Positions 17,279-25,981 of a stretch of DNA of 64,000 nucleotides are shown in pieces (position 1 is the first letter of the stretch; each line of letters opens with the position of its first letter). The stretch is from Alicyclobacillus sacchari. Its GTDB lineage: Bacteria; Bacillota; Bacilli; Alicyclobacillales; Alicyclobacillaceae. Both the position numbers and the translations under genes were made by a program. A model generated the notes under the pieces. It did not search any database and had not been told where the DNA came from. It saw nothing but the letters and a program-made list of their open reading frames with translations. Where the stretch lies: NCBI RefSeq assembly GCF_004366795.1, contig NZ_SORF01000007.1:95963-159962 (forward strand), in the 5' to 3' direction.

Positions 17279-18904
17279 ATGTTACAAGGGTATGGGTTTC
17301 AGCATTACCCCGCTCACATTCCTACGAGCATTGATGTACCGGAGATTTCGATGCGCGATGTATTGTTACAATCGGTGGAGACCTATCGAGATTGCGTTGC
17401 CACTTGGTTTTACGGTCAACAGATGACCTACGGTGAGTTACGGCAGGCGGTGGACGCATTTGCCGCGGGTCTCCAAGGCATGGGTGTCGGCAAGGGAGAC
17501 CGCGTTGCCATCATGTTGCCGAATTGTCCGCAATACGTGATTGCGTATTACGGAATTCTGTCGGCCGGTGCCATTGTCGCGCAGATGAACCCCATGTCGA
17601 TGCCCCGTGAACTTCAGCACATTCTTGCCGACTCTGGGGCAAAGGTCATTGTGACGCTTGATGCGCTGGTACCCCGCGTACAGGGCGTGCAGGGCCAAAC
17701 CGATTTGGAACACACAATCAGTGTGTCGTTGCAGGCGCAAGATAGCACACCGCCCGGCGCGATTCCGTTTGCGAACGTGATACAAAGCGGTTTGGCTAGG
17801 GCTTTAAACGAAGTTGCGATACATCCGGCAGAGGATGTCGCTGTGCTCCAATATACCGGTGGCACAACAGGTCTTTCAAAGGGAGCCATGCTCACGCACC
17901 GCAACCTCGTCGCAAACACCTTGCAATGCTATTATTTCTTTCGCGACAGCTATAACCCTGGCCACGACACGTGTCTAACCGTCCTCCCGCTGTTCCACGT
18001 CTTTGGCATGACCGTTTGTATGAACGTCTCCATTTACAATGGTGCACGCCTACTTCTTATACCGCGTTTCGATCCGGTAGAGGTGGCGCAGATCATCAAG
18101 GCGGAGCAGCCGACGATGTTTCCCGGGGTACCGACAATGTACACTGCGCTCTTGCACTTGCCGAATATCGAAGACTATGGATTGCGCAGCATTCGCGTTT
18201 GCAACAGTGGCGGCGCCCCGATGCCAGTCGAGCTGATGCGTGAATTTGAAGCGAAAACGGGCAGCGTCGTGTACGAAGGCTTTGGTCTGTCGGAGGCTTC
18301 ACCGGTGACTCATTGCAACTCGACATTTGCGCCGCGCAAGCCGGGGACAATTGGACTGCCGTATCCGTCCACCGAATACAAAATCGTCGATCTCGAAGAT
18401 GGGGTGACGGAAGTGCCCGTTGGTCAACTCGGCGAATTGGTCATACGTGGCCCGCAGGTGATGAAGGGGTATTGGAACATGCCCGAGGAGACTGCGCGAG
18501 CACTGCGTGACGGATGGCTGTACACTGGCGATATTGCGACCGTCGACGAAGACGGTTACGTATCGATTGTGGATCGCAAAAAGGACATGATTATCGCAAG
18601 TGGTTACAATATCTATCCGCGCGAGGTCGAGGAGGTTCTCTACGAACATCCAGCAGTTCAGGAGGCCATTGTCGTCGGTGTTCCGGATGCGTACCGCGGA
18701 GAAACGGTAAAGGCGTTCATTGTGCGAAGGGCAGGTGCCCAGGTGACGGAAGACGAAATCATCGCGCACTGCAAAGCCGGGTTGTCGGCTTATAAGGTGC
18801 CGAAGCTGATTGAGTTCCGCAATGAGCTTCCCAAGAGCAGCGTCGGCAAGCTGTTGCGGCGTGCGCTGCGCGAAGAATCTACAGTGAAAGTGGACGGTGC
18901 ATGA
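17279..18904 (+). CDS. Long-chain acyl-CoA ligase (AMP-forming)
   Basis: ATP-dependent acid:CoA ligase of the ANL superfamily, 541 residues. Motifs: QYTGGTTGLSKGAMLTH (A3 P-loop), YEGFGLSEASPVTH (A5), GWLYTGDIATVDEDGY (A7/A8 hinge region with DRKKDMI), and the C-terminal lysine segment LPKSSVGKLLRR. It is closest in style to FadD/LcfA-type ligases. ATG 17279 follows AAGGAGG; a longer GTG-started frame from 17237 lacks an RBS. Its last bases overlap the TetR start (ATGA), which ties regulator expression to the operon. Confidence 0.88.
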   Translation: MLQGYGFQHYPAHIPTSIDVPEISMRDVLLQSVETYRDCVATWFYGQQMTYGELRQAVDAFAAGLQGMGVGKGDRVAIMLPNCPQYVIAYYGILSAGAIVAQMNPMSMPRELQHILADSGAKVIVTLDALVPRVQGVQGQTDLEHTISVSLQAQDSTPPGAIPFANVIQSGLARALNEVAIHPAEDVAVLQYTGGTTGLSKGAMLTHRNLVANTLQCYYFFRDSYNPGHDTCLTVLPLFHVFGMTVCMNVSIYNGARLLLIPRFDPVEVAQIIKAEQPTMFPGVPTMYTALLHLPNIEDYGLRSIRVCNSGGAPMPVELMREFEAKTGSVVYEGFGLSEASPVTHCNSTFAPRKPGTIGLPYPSTEYKIVDLEDGVTEVPVGQLGELVIRGPQVMKGYWNMPEETARALRDGWLYTGDIATVDEDGYVSIVDRKKDMIIASGYNIYPREVEEVLYEHPAVQEAIVVGVPDAYRGETVKAFIVRRAGAQVTEDEIIAHCKAGLSAYKVPKLIEFRNELPKSSVGKLLRRALREESTVKVDGA

Positions 18905-19500
18905 ACGAAGAGAAACCAGGCATGAAAACACTTATCGCGGAGGCAAGCCTTGCTCTCTTTGAGCAGCGGGGGTTCACAGAGACGTCCGTCCAGGATATCT
19001 GCAATGAACTGGGTGTCACAAAGGGAACGTTTTATTACTACTTCGACAGCAAAGAAACGCTGCTCATGGATATCCACGAGCAGTACATCGTGACACTGCT
19101 CGAGGAGCAAAAGGGAATTTTGGAAGACGACAATTTGACCTACCGGGAAAAGGTACGTGCCGTCATCTATATGCTCATTCGCGACATCGAGAAACGCGGT
19201 GCCCGCGGGCGTGTGTTCTTCCGCGAGATGCGCCACCTCAACGACGGGCGAAAAGCCAAAATCGTGCCCTTGCGCAACCAATTTCGCCTGAACATTGAGC
19301 AGTTGGTGCGTGCTGGAGTGGAGGCAGGCGCTTTTCGATCCGAAATCAATCCCAAGCTTGCAGCGTTTGCACTGCTTGGCATTGCCAATTGGAGTTACCA
19401 ATGGTTTCATCCCGATGGCGAATTATCGGATCGAGAAGTTGCGGATGCGTTCGCAACCATACTGTTGGAAGGTATCGAACCAGATCCGCGAGATCGATGA
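18901..19500 (+). CDS. TetR regulator, KstR2-like C-terminal domain
   Basis: A 199-residue TetR/AcrR repressor. The N-terminal HTH is clear (TSVQDICNELGVTKGTFYYY, then FDSKETLL). The C-terminal part ends in ANWSYQWFHPDGELS and ADAFATILLEG, which resembles the KstR2-type ligand domain (TetR_C_33). KstR2-type repressors respond to CoA-thioesters, so an acyl-CoA effector is plausible. The gene lies inside the island, overlapping the upstream ligase, and probably controls the promoter at 15166. Effector and operator are inferred. Confidence 0.85.
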   Translation: MNEEKPGMKTLIAEASLALFEQRGFTETSVQDICNELGVTKGTFYYYFDSKETLLMDIHEQYIVTLLEEQKGILEDDNLTYREKVRAVIYMLIRDIEKRGARGRVFFREMRHLNDGRKAKIVPLRNQFRLNIEQLVRAGVEAGAFRSEINPKLAAFALLGIANWSYQWFHPDGELSDREVADAFATILLEGIEPDPRDR

Positions 19501-19564
19501 AGATTGTGGAGATCCTCGATGCTGTTATGAACTCGGTGTCTTGCAGGAATGGAGAGGTGAGCCG

Positions 19565-20728
19565 ATGGACTTTGTGCTTACGCCTGAACTCGATATGTTG
19601 CGGCGGGCAATTCGGGAGTTTGTCGAGGGCGTGATCGAACCGCGGGCGATGCAAATTGAGGATGAGGATCAGGTTCCCGACGACATCATGGAAGCGTCGA
19701 AAAGGCTTGGTTTGTTTGGGCTCAGCATTCCTGAGGAATTCGGCGGACTAGGACTTGATATGGTCGGTAAATGCACGCTCTTTGCCGAGTTGGGAAAGAC
19801 CATCAACGGATACACATCCATCATCGGAGCCCACAATGGCATTGGCTCCGTCGGAATTGTTTCGTTTGGCACAAAGGAACAAAAGACGAGATACCTTCCC
19901 AAGATGGCCAGCGGTGAGTGGATTGGAGCCTTCGCATTGACCGAACCGCAGGCGGGATCGAATGCGGCGGCATTAAAAACGACGGCCGTGAAAAAAGGGG
20001 ATCGCTATGTGCTGAACGGGCAGAAGATTTACATCACCAATGCGCCTTTGGCACACGTGTTCACCGTGATGGCCGTAACGGAACCAGAGAAAGGCGCAAA
20101 GGGGATTACCTCGTTCATCGTCGAACGTGATTTTCCAGGTTTTCGCGTTGGGCACATCGAAAGGAAGATGGGTCTGCATGGATCGCACACAGCCCAGTTG
20201 TTCTTTGACGACATGGAGGTTCCGGAAGAGAACGTGCTGGGTAGTGTCGGGGATGGGTATGTGAACGCTTTGAAAATCCTGGCCAATGGTCGTGCAGGTT
20301 TAGCCGCCAGGTGTTTGGGTTCCTGTGAATATCTGCTCGAGAAATCTGTCCAATATGCACACGAGAGGGTGCAATTCGGGAAACCCATTTTTGAACAACA
20401 GATTATCCAGCATTATCTCGCGGATATGGCGACCGAGATCGAGCTGTTGCGAAGTTTCGTGCATCGTGTGGCATGGATGACCGATCAGGGCATGAATGTG
20501 GTGAAAGAGGCCGCGATGATCAAGTTATATGGATCTGAGGTGTACAACCGAATTGCCGACAAGGCGGTACAGATCCACGGTGGGCTCGGTTATATCGCGG
20601 AATATCCAATCGAGAGATTTTATCGAGACGCGCGCATCACACGCATTTATGAAGGAACCTCCGAGATTCAAAAGAACATTATCGCCGCACAGTTACACAA
20701 GGAGTATCTGCGCAGTCGCATTGAGTAG
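19565..20728 (+). CDS. Acyl-CoA dehydrogenase (short/medium-chain type)
   Basis: Classical FAD-dependent acyl-CoA dehydrogenase, 387 residues, catalysing alpha,beta-desaturation and passing electrons to ETF. Motifs: GAFALTEPQAGSNAAA, YVLNGQKIYITNA, AIMKL-type helix (AAMIKLYGSEVYNR), QIHGGLGY, and RIYEGTSEIQ with the catalytic Glu near residue 362. It therefore differs from the ACAD at 15214, which lacks this Glu. ATG 19565 follows GGAGAGGTGAG. The frame overlaps the end of tetR only in unused upstream codons. Confidence 0.92.
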   Translation: MDFVLTPELDMLRRAIREFVEGVIEPRAMQIEDEDQVPDDIMEASKRLGLFGLSIPEEFGGLGLDMVGKCTLFAELGKTINGYTSIIGAHNGIGSVGIVSFGTKEQKTRYLPKMASGEWIGAFALTEPQAGSNAAALKTTAVKKGDRYVLNGQKIYITNAPLAHVFTVMAVTEPEKGAKGITSFIVERDFPGFRVGHIERKMGLHGSHTAQLFFDDMEVPEENVLGSVGDGYVNALKILANGRAGLAARCLGSCEYLLEKSVQYAHERVQFGKPIFEQQIIQHYLADMATEIELLRSFVHRVAWMTDQGMNVVKEAAMIKLYGSEVYNRIADKAVQIHGGLGYIAEYPIERFYRDARITRIYEGTSEIQKNIIAAQLHKEYLRSRIE

Positions 20729-20897
20729 CGTTGGCGATAGCTGTTGCGATGTTTGTTGACTTATGAAATCTGATGGTTGTTTCGCAATGAAGTGGGATGA
20801 TTACAGCGATTGCGGAACGGAGTTCGATTCATCCGGCTGAAAACGCTTGCCGATGAATGCTAATCAAATTTGAAAAGAACAGAAGGGAGTCGTTTGT

Positions 20898-21659
20898 ATG
20901 GCTCGTTTAACGGGGCAAGTGGCAGTGGTGACAGGCGCGGCGCGAGGGATTGGTGCAGCGACAGCCAAACGGTTGGCGGCGGACGGTGCCAAGGTGGCTG
21001 TGTTTGATCTGAAAGAAGAGTGGATCGCGGAAACGGTGAAAGCCATACAAGCTGATGGCGGCGAGGCCATTGGGATCGGTTGTGACGTGACAGATACGAC
21101 AGCAGTAGAAACCGCCATGCAGTCGGTTGTCGAGCGGTTTGGCCGGCTCGACATCCTTGTCAACAACGCGGGTGTGATTCGCGATAACCTGCTGTTCAAG
21201 ATGTCGGAGGACGACTGGGACACCGTGATGAACGTGCACCTCAAAGGCGCCTTTCTGTGTAGTAAAGCGGCTCAGACGTACATGGTTCAGCAACGTTCCG
21301 GGAAGATCGTGAACACGTCGAGCACCTCGGCACTGGGCAATCGGGGGCAGGCAAATTACGCAGCGGCGAAGGCGGGAATTCAGGGATTCACGCGTACGCT
21401 CGCACTAGAACTTGGGCCGTTTGGCATTCGCGTCAACGCGGTGGCACCTGGATTTATCGAGACAGACATGACGAAGCAAACGGCGGATCGCGTTGGCGTG
21501 GACTTCGCGCAGTTTAAGGAGATGGCCGTCCAATCGATCGCGCTGCGCCGGGTCGGCAAACCAGAGGACGTGGCGAATGTGGTCGCGTTTCTTGTGAGCG
21601 ATGATGCAGCTTATGTCTCGGGTCAAGTGATCTACATCGACGGCTGCAGAATGCGCTAG
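20898..21659 (+). CDS. FabG-like 3-oxoacyl reductase/3-hydroxyacyl dehydrogenase (SDR)
   Basis: A 253-residue SDR of the FabG/PhaB type. It shows VTGAARGIGAATAK at residues 11-24, NNAGVIRDN, the catalytic Tyr154/Lys158 (NYAAAKAG), and the FabG-like PGFIETDMT. In this setting it likely oxidises or reduces beta-hydroxy/keto-acyl-CoAs rather than serving fatty acid synthesis, because no fab genes are near. The 169-bp gap before it (20729-20897) holds no gene I can support; it may carry a secondary promoter. Confidence 0.88.
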   Translation: MARLTGQVAVVTGAARGIGAATAKRLAADGAKVAVFDLKEEWIAETVKAIQADGGEAIGIGCDVTDTTAVETAMQSVVERFGRLDILVNNAGVIRDNLLFKMSEDDWDTVMNVHLKGAFLCSKAAQTYMVQQRSGKIVNTSSTSALGNRGQANYAAAKAGIQGFTRTLALELGPFGIRVNAVAPGFIETDMTKQTADRVGVDFAQFKEMAVQSIALRRVGKPEDVANVVAFLVSDDAAYVSGQVIYIDGCRMR

Positions 21660-21671
21660 GGGGGTGTTGCC

Positions 21672-22817
21672 ATGAGGCGAGATCGCATCGCGGCGATTGT
21701 CGGTATCGCGGAGTCGGATATCGGCGCGACGCCGGATAAAACCGTCCTGCAACTGCAAGCACAAGCGGCTGTGCGAGCATTGGCTGATGCCGGATTGCAC
21801 ACGCGCGACGTGCAGGCTTTGTTTTGCGCGGGGGCGTGGACCACGTGGACCAACCTGATGCTCGCAGAGTATCTAGGCATACAACCCATCTATACCGATT
21901 CAACGAACATTGGCGGTTCTTCGTTTGAGGCGCACGTTGGGCATGCTGTCGCCGGGATTCAAGCCGGGTTATTCGAGGTTGCCCTGATCGTCTACGGCAG
22001 TACCCAGCGTTCGCAGCGATTGCGCGGCAAGGTCCCGGTGGAAGTGGGTCTCACCGACCAGTACGAGGCTCCGTTTGGATTGCCCACGCCCGTAGGCGCG
22101 TACGCGATGGCGGCGATGCGTCACATGTACGAATACGGAACGCGATCCGAACAACTGGCCGAAGTGGCGGTTGCGGCGCGCCAGTGGGCGATGCGGAATC
22201 CCCGTGCCTTTGTGCGCGATCCGCTTTCCGTCGACGATGTCCTCGCCTCGCGCATGATTTGCGAGCCGCTCCACCTGTATGACTGCTGCCTGGTCACAGA
22301 CGGCGGCGGCGCCATGGTCGTCGTATCCGAACGCGTTGCCCGACAGTGTCGGCAGAAGCCGGTTTGGGTGCTCGGTCAGGCTGAGACGCACACGCATCAC
22401 ACGCTGCTCTCGATGCCGGATGTGACGTCCACCGGTGCCGCCATTTCTGGCCCTCGCGCCATGGCTATGGCTGGCATTCGCCACGACGACGTCGATGTCG
22501 CCCAGATTTACGATTCGTTTACGATCACGGTGATTCTGACGCTCGAAGATCTGGGCTTTTGTCGACGCGGGGAAGGCGGGGAGTTTGTAAGTGGCGGGCG
22601 GATCGCGCCAGGTGGCGATTTCCCGATGAACACGAACGGGGGCGGCTTGTCCCATTGTCATCCAGGCATGTACGGTATCTTCCTGCTGATTGAGGCGGTA
22701 CTGCAATTGCGTGGCGACGGTGGCGATCGCCAGGTGCCAGACGCGCGGATTGCACTCGTACATGGGATGGGAGTCCAGTTATCCTCGAGTGCAACCGTCG
22801 TTTTGGGGAGGGACTAG
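21672..22817 (+). CDS. Thiolase-fold protein without catalytic cysteines (Ltp/SCPx-like)
   Basis: A 381-residue member of the thiolase superfamily, lipid-transfer-protein branch. At the site of the nucleophilic cysteine it has GGSS (residues 81-84); the C-terminal Cys motif is also absent (HGMGVQLSSSATVVLG), while the SHCHPG histidine region remains. Proteins of this kind include Ltp2 aldolase, which cleaves steroid side-chain beta-hydroxyacyl-CoAs together with a DUF35 partner. The next gene encodes DUF35, only 2 bp away. A retro-aldolase or non-thiolytic role is therefore possible; thiolysis is unlikely without the cysteines. Confidence 0.82.
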   Translation: MRRDRIAAIVGIAESDIGATPDKTVLQLQAQAAVRALADAGLHTRDVQALFCAGAWTTWTNLMLAEYLGIQPIYTDSTNIGGSSFEAHVGHAVAGIQAGLFEVALIVYGSTQRSQRLRGKVPVEVGLTDQYEAPFGLPTPVGAYAMAAMRHMYEYGTRSEQLAEVAVAARQWAMRNPRAFVRDPLSVDDVLASRMICEPLHLYDCCLVTDGGGAMVVVSERVARQCRQKPVWVLGQAETHTHHTLLSMPDVTSTGAAISGPRAMAMAGIRHDDVDVAQIYDSFTITVILTLEDLGFCRRGEGGEFVSGGRIAPGGDFPMNTNGGGLSHCHPGMYGIFLLIEAVLQLRGDGGDRQVPDARIALVHGMGVQLSSSATVVLGRD

Positions 22818-22819
22818 AC

Positions 22820-23242
22820 ATGGCCATGCAACCAAAGCCGATTCCAATTCAGGACACTGATTCAAGCCCTTTTTGGAAGGGGTGCCGTCAAGGTGTTCTG
22901 CGCATTCAGTTGTGCGAAGGCTGTGGACGGCACGTGTTCTACCCACGCTCCGTTTGTCCGCACTGCATGTCTGAAAGTCTCGTCTGGATCAACGCCAAGG
23001 GAGTCGGCACGGTGTATACCTATACGGTTGTACATCGCGGCTTCGGGCCGTTTCAAGACGAAGTTCCGTTCACCATGGCGCTTGTCGATCTCGACGAAGG
23101 CGTCCGCATGATGACGCGCATCGTTGACGCTGGCGACGGCATCCACATTGGAGATAGGGTCGAAGTGGTGTTTTGCGAACGTGACGACGGGGTGGTACTT
23201 CCATATTTTCGGCCGGTTTTGATCGAGGCCAATGGTCGTTGA
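22820..23242 (+). CDS. DUF35 Zn-ribbon/OB-fold protein, partner of the thiolase-like enzyme
   Basis: 140 residues with a rubredoxin-like zinc ribbon (Cys32, 35, 46, 49: CEGC and CPHC) followed by an OB-fold (TVYTYTVVHRGFGPF, VPFTMALVDLDEG). DUF35 proteins bind acyl-CoA and scaffold thiolase-fold partners, as in Ltp2-ChsH2. The gene starts 2 bp after the thiolase-like stop, after GGGAGGG. Stoichiometric complex formation with the upstream product is inferred from family knowledge. Confidence 0.9.
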   Translation: MAMQPKPIPIQDTDSSPFWKGCRQGVLRIQLCEGCGRHVFYPRSVCPHCMSESLVWINAKGVGTVYTYTVVHRGFGPFQDEVPFTMALVDLDEGVRMMTRIVDAGDGIHIGDRVEVVFCERDDGVVLPYFRPVLIEANGR

Positions 23243-23299
23243 GCGATGGACGATGCGACGCATCCATGCTGGTATCTCTTGCTGAGAGGTTGATGAAAC

Positions 23300-24931
23300 A
23301 TGATGGATTATCCGCTTTTATTAAAGTCTGTGTTGTATCGCGCGAACACGGTATTCCCCGAACAAGAAATTGTCTCGCGCGGGTCTCACGGCGTCTTTCG
23401 GTATACCTACCGTGACATGTACAAGCGGGTCTGTCGGCTCGCTCACGCCCTTGAGCAAGTGCTCGATGTCAAGCCTGGCGAGCATGTCGGATCGTTTGCG
23501 TGGAATCACCATCGCCATTTGGAATTGTACTTTGCGGTACCGTGTGCACAGCGGGTACTGCATACCATCAATATCCGTCTGTTTCAAGAGCAAATTGTGT
23601 ATACCATCAATCACGCAGAAGACAAGGTTTTGTTCATCGACGAAGATTTGTTGCCCCTGATTGAAAGCATTGCGCCTGAACTGACCACGGTCAAGGCGTA
23701 CGTGATCATGACGGACGCTCAGACCTTGCCCAAGACCACGCTCGCTCCTGTCTACTCGTACGAGGAACTGTTGGTGCAGGCTCACGATGACTATGAATTT
23801 CCGACGTTCGATGAACATACCACGGCCATCATTGGCTATACATCCGCTACGACTGGAAATCCCAAAGGCGTCCTCTATAGCCATCGCGGGCTGTACCTAC
23901 ACTGTCTGACGTCGCTGATTGGGGAACTTGGCGTGGACGACGCGGATGTGACGATGCCTGTGGTTCCGATGTTCCACGTCAACGCCTGGGGCCGACCCTA
24001 TTCAGACACGTGGATCGGAGCCAAACAGGTCTATCCGGGACCGCGTCCGCAAGCACAAGATCTTTGCGAATTGATTCACAACGAGCGCGTCACGTTTAGT
24101 GCTGGTGTGCCGACCATTTGGATGGCCGTGCTCAACCACATGCGCGAGCATCCTGGGACGTACGACTTTTCTTGCGTTCGCCTGCTGATGTCGGGTGGAT
24201 CCGCGTTATCGCCGACGTTGACCCAGGCGTATGAAAAGGAACTCGGCGTCAAGCTGTATCAGGGTTATGGACAGACAGAAACTAGCCCCATTACGTTTGT
24301 CAACTTCCCCAAGTCGTCGCTAAAGAACCTTCCCGAGCCGGCCAAGTATCAGCTACGGGCAAAAACGGGATTGCTCGTGCCTGGGCTTGAGATGCGCATT
24401 GTCAATGCGGAGGGCAACGATGTTGCACATGATGGCAAGGAGATGGGGGAGTTGTGGCTGCGAGGTCCTTGGATCATCGATTCGTATTACCGAGATGCCG
24501 AAAAGACGCGCGAGGCGTTTACGGATGGTTGGTTTCGAACAGGCGATATCGCAACCATAGACCAGCATGGCTACTTGCAAATTGTCGATCGTGTCAAAGA
24601 TTTGATCAAGAGTGGAGGCGAGTGGATTTCGTCTGTCGATTTGGAGAATGCGCTGATGGGCCATCCTGATGTGCTCGAAGCGGCGCTGATTGCCATTCCA
24701 CATGAAAAGTGGCAGGAGCGACCGCTCGCCTGTGTCGTGCTGCGCGCTGAGGCCCGCGGCAAGGTGACGAAAGAAGATCTCCTTTCCTACCTGTCCGGGC
24801 GCGTGGCGAAGTGGTGGCTTCCGGACGAAGTGGTGTTCTTGGAGGAGATCCCGAAGACGAGTGTTGGGAAGTTTTCAAAAAAGACGCTTCGCGAATGGTG
24901 GGAACAAGGCAATTTAGTGTCCGCGTATTGA
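23300..24931 (+). CDS. Medium-chain fatty-acid-CoA ligase (AlkK/LvaE type)
   Basis: A second ANL-superfamily acid:CoA ligase, 543 residues, of the AlkK group. Motifs: [17 protein letters not shown] (P-loop near residue 180), [37 protein letters not shown], and the terminal [12 protein letters not shown] with the catalytic Lys. It is only distantly related to the ligase at 17279, so the two probably accept different acids. Its N-terminus [15 protein letters not shown] is typical for AlkK-like enzymes. Start ATG 23300 follows GAGAGG. Confidence 0.9.
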   Translation: MMDYPLLLKSVLYRANTVFPEQEIVSRGSHGVFRYTYRDMYKRVCRLAHALEQVLDVKPGEHVGSFAWNHHRHLELYFAVPCAQRVLHTINIRLFQEQIVYTINHAEDKVLFIDEDLLPLIESIAPELTTVKAYVIMTDAQTLPKTTLAPVYSYEELLVQAHDDYEFPTFDEHTTAIIGYTSATTGNPKGVLYSHRGLYLHCLTSLIGELGVDDADVTMPVVPMFHVNAWGRPYSDTWIGAKQVYPGPRPQAQDLCELIHNERVTFSAGVPTIWMAVLNHMREHPGTYDFSCVRLLMSGGSALSPTLTQAYEKELGVKLYQGYGQTETSPITFVNFPKSSLKNLPEPAKYQLRAKTGLLVPGLEMRIVNAEGNDVAHDGKEMGELWLRGPWIIDSYYRDAEKTREAFTDGWFRTGDIATIDQHGYLQIVDRVKDLIKSGGEWISSVDLENALMGHPDVLEAALIAIPHEKWQERPLACVVLRAEARGKVTKEDLLSYLSGRVAKWWLPDEVVFLEEIPKTSVGKFSKKTLREWWEQGNLVSAY

Positions 24932-24949
24932 TTCTGAAGGGAGCGAGCT

Positions 24950-25414
24950 ATGGACGTGGATATGGGCGATTTTTTGCCACTGGTTGGCGTCTGGTCGAAA
25001 CCGGTGAAAAACGAGGTGGAAAAAGGCGCGATCCGGAAGTTTGCACAAGCGATTGGAGATGGCAATCCACTCTATCATGACGAGGAGGCGGCAACGAAAA
25101 GCCGTTACGGGCGTCTCGTGGCGCCGCCAACCTTCAGCCGTACCTTTGATTATGGCCAAATTCCGCATTTGGTTTTGCCGGTGGCAGGACTCATTCACGG
25201 TGAGCAGTCGTATGTGTTCCACCGTCCCATCTTAGCGGGCGATGTACTTTATGCCAGTCAGGGCTTGGTGGATGTCAAGGAGCGCTCTGGGAAGCTTGGC
25301 CGCATGATTATACTCGTCTTTTCCTACAAGGTGGAGAATGAGGCGGGAGATTTGGTTCAGACGTCGACGTCAACAGTGATTTATCGGCCGGAAGGAGACA
25401 ACAGACATGACTGA
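24950..25414 (+). CDS. MaoC/HadA-like hydratase subunit, non-catalytic
   Basis: A 154-residue hot-dog protein of the FAS1-dehydratase-N/HadA type (FAQAIGDGNPLYHDEEA, VAPPTFSRTF, GEQSYVFHRPILAGD). The hydratase motif keeps Asp37 but has Tyr42 where active subunits have the catalytic His. In HadAB and ChsH1-H2 such subunits need a partner that carries the active site, here the next gene, whose start lies inside this one (8-bp overlap). It starts after GAAGGGAG. Confidence 0.85.
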   Translation: MDVDMGDFLPLVGVWSKPVKNEVEKGAIRKFAQAIGDGNPLYHDEEAATKSRYGRLVAPPTFSRTFDYGQIPHLVLPVAGLIHGEQSYVFHRPILAGDVLYASQGLVDVKERSGKLGRMIILVFSYKVENEAGDLVQTSTSTVIYRPEGDNRHD

Positions 25415-25829
25415 AGGCATGCGTTTTGCGGTTGGCGACAGGCTGGCGCCGCTCACCAAACCTCCGGTTACGCGCACGCAGTTAGTGATGTACTCAGGGG
25501 CATCCGGCGACTTTAATCCGATACACACAGTCGAGTCGTTCGCCCAGGAAGCGGGGCTTGGCGGCGTGATCGCTCATGGGATGCTGACGATGGCGTTTGT
25601 CGGGCAGATGCTGACCGATTTACTTGGCGAATGCGGGGAATTGGAGACTTTCGGCATCCGCTTCATCGATATGGTCAGACCAGACGATATCATCACGTGT
25701 GAGGGCATCGTCACCGAAGTCGAGGAAGATGCGGACGGACAAATCGTAGCCTGCGATATTTGGGCGAAAAAAACGCCCAGCGGCGAGAAAGTCGTTCAGG
25801 GTACCGCGCGTTTTCGCACGTTTCGTTAG
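25407..25829 (+). CDS. MaoC/HadB-like enoyl-CoA hydratase, catalytic subunit
   Basis: A 140-residue R-hydratase of the hot-dog fold with the complete hydratase-2 motif YSGASGDFNPIHTVESFA; Asp35 and His40 are the expected catalytic pair. VIAHGMLTMAFVGQ forms the central helix. It is translated from an overlapping start with GAAGGAGA, which suits a 1:1 heterodimer with the preceding subunit. It likely hydrates the enoyl-CoA made by one of the dehydrogenases in the island. Confidence 0.9.
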   Translation: MTEGMRFAVGDRLAPLTKPPVTRTQLVMYSGASGDFNPIHTVESFAQEAGLGGVIAHGMLTMAFVGQMLTDLLGECGELETFGIRFIDMVRPDDIITCEGIVTEVEEDADGQIVACDIWAKKTPSGEKVVQGTARFRTFR

Positions 25830-25941
25830 GAGGACTTGACTCGCGTCGGGGCCATTTCGCGTATAACGATGTATCCGAGGAACGGCCTGAACACGATCTA
25901 CGCCAAGTTATTCCCTGATGAAACTGACGGTCCATCGCAGC

Positions 25942-25976
25942 AGGCGTCACACCGCGCACGTGTGACGCCTTGTTTT
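25942..25976. terminator. Bidirectional terminator between MaoC and the APH kinase
   Basis: AGGCGTCACAC (25942-25952) pairs perfectly with GTGTGACGCCT (25960-25970), followed by TGTTTT on the plus strand. It separates convergent genes and closes the main island operon. Confidence 0.8.
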
Positions 25977-25981
25977 GATGC

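Noticed and set aside
22820..23242. Stand-alone rubredoxin
   Set aside because: The CxxC pairs are followed by an OB-fold, which makes DUF35; the adjacent thiolase-like gene supports this.
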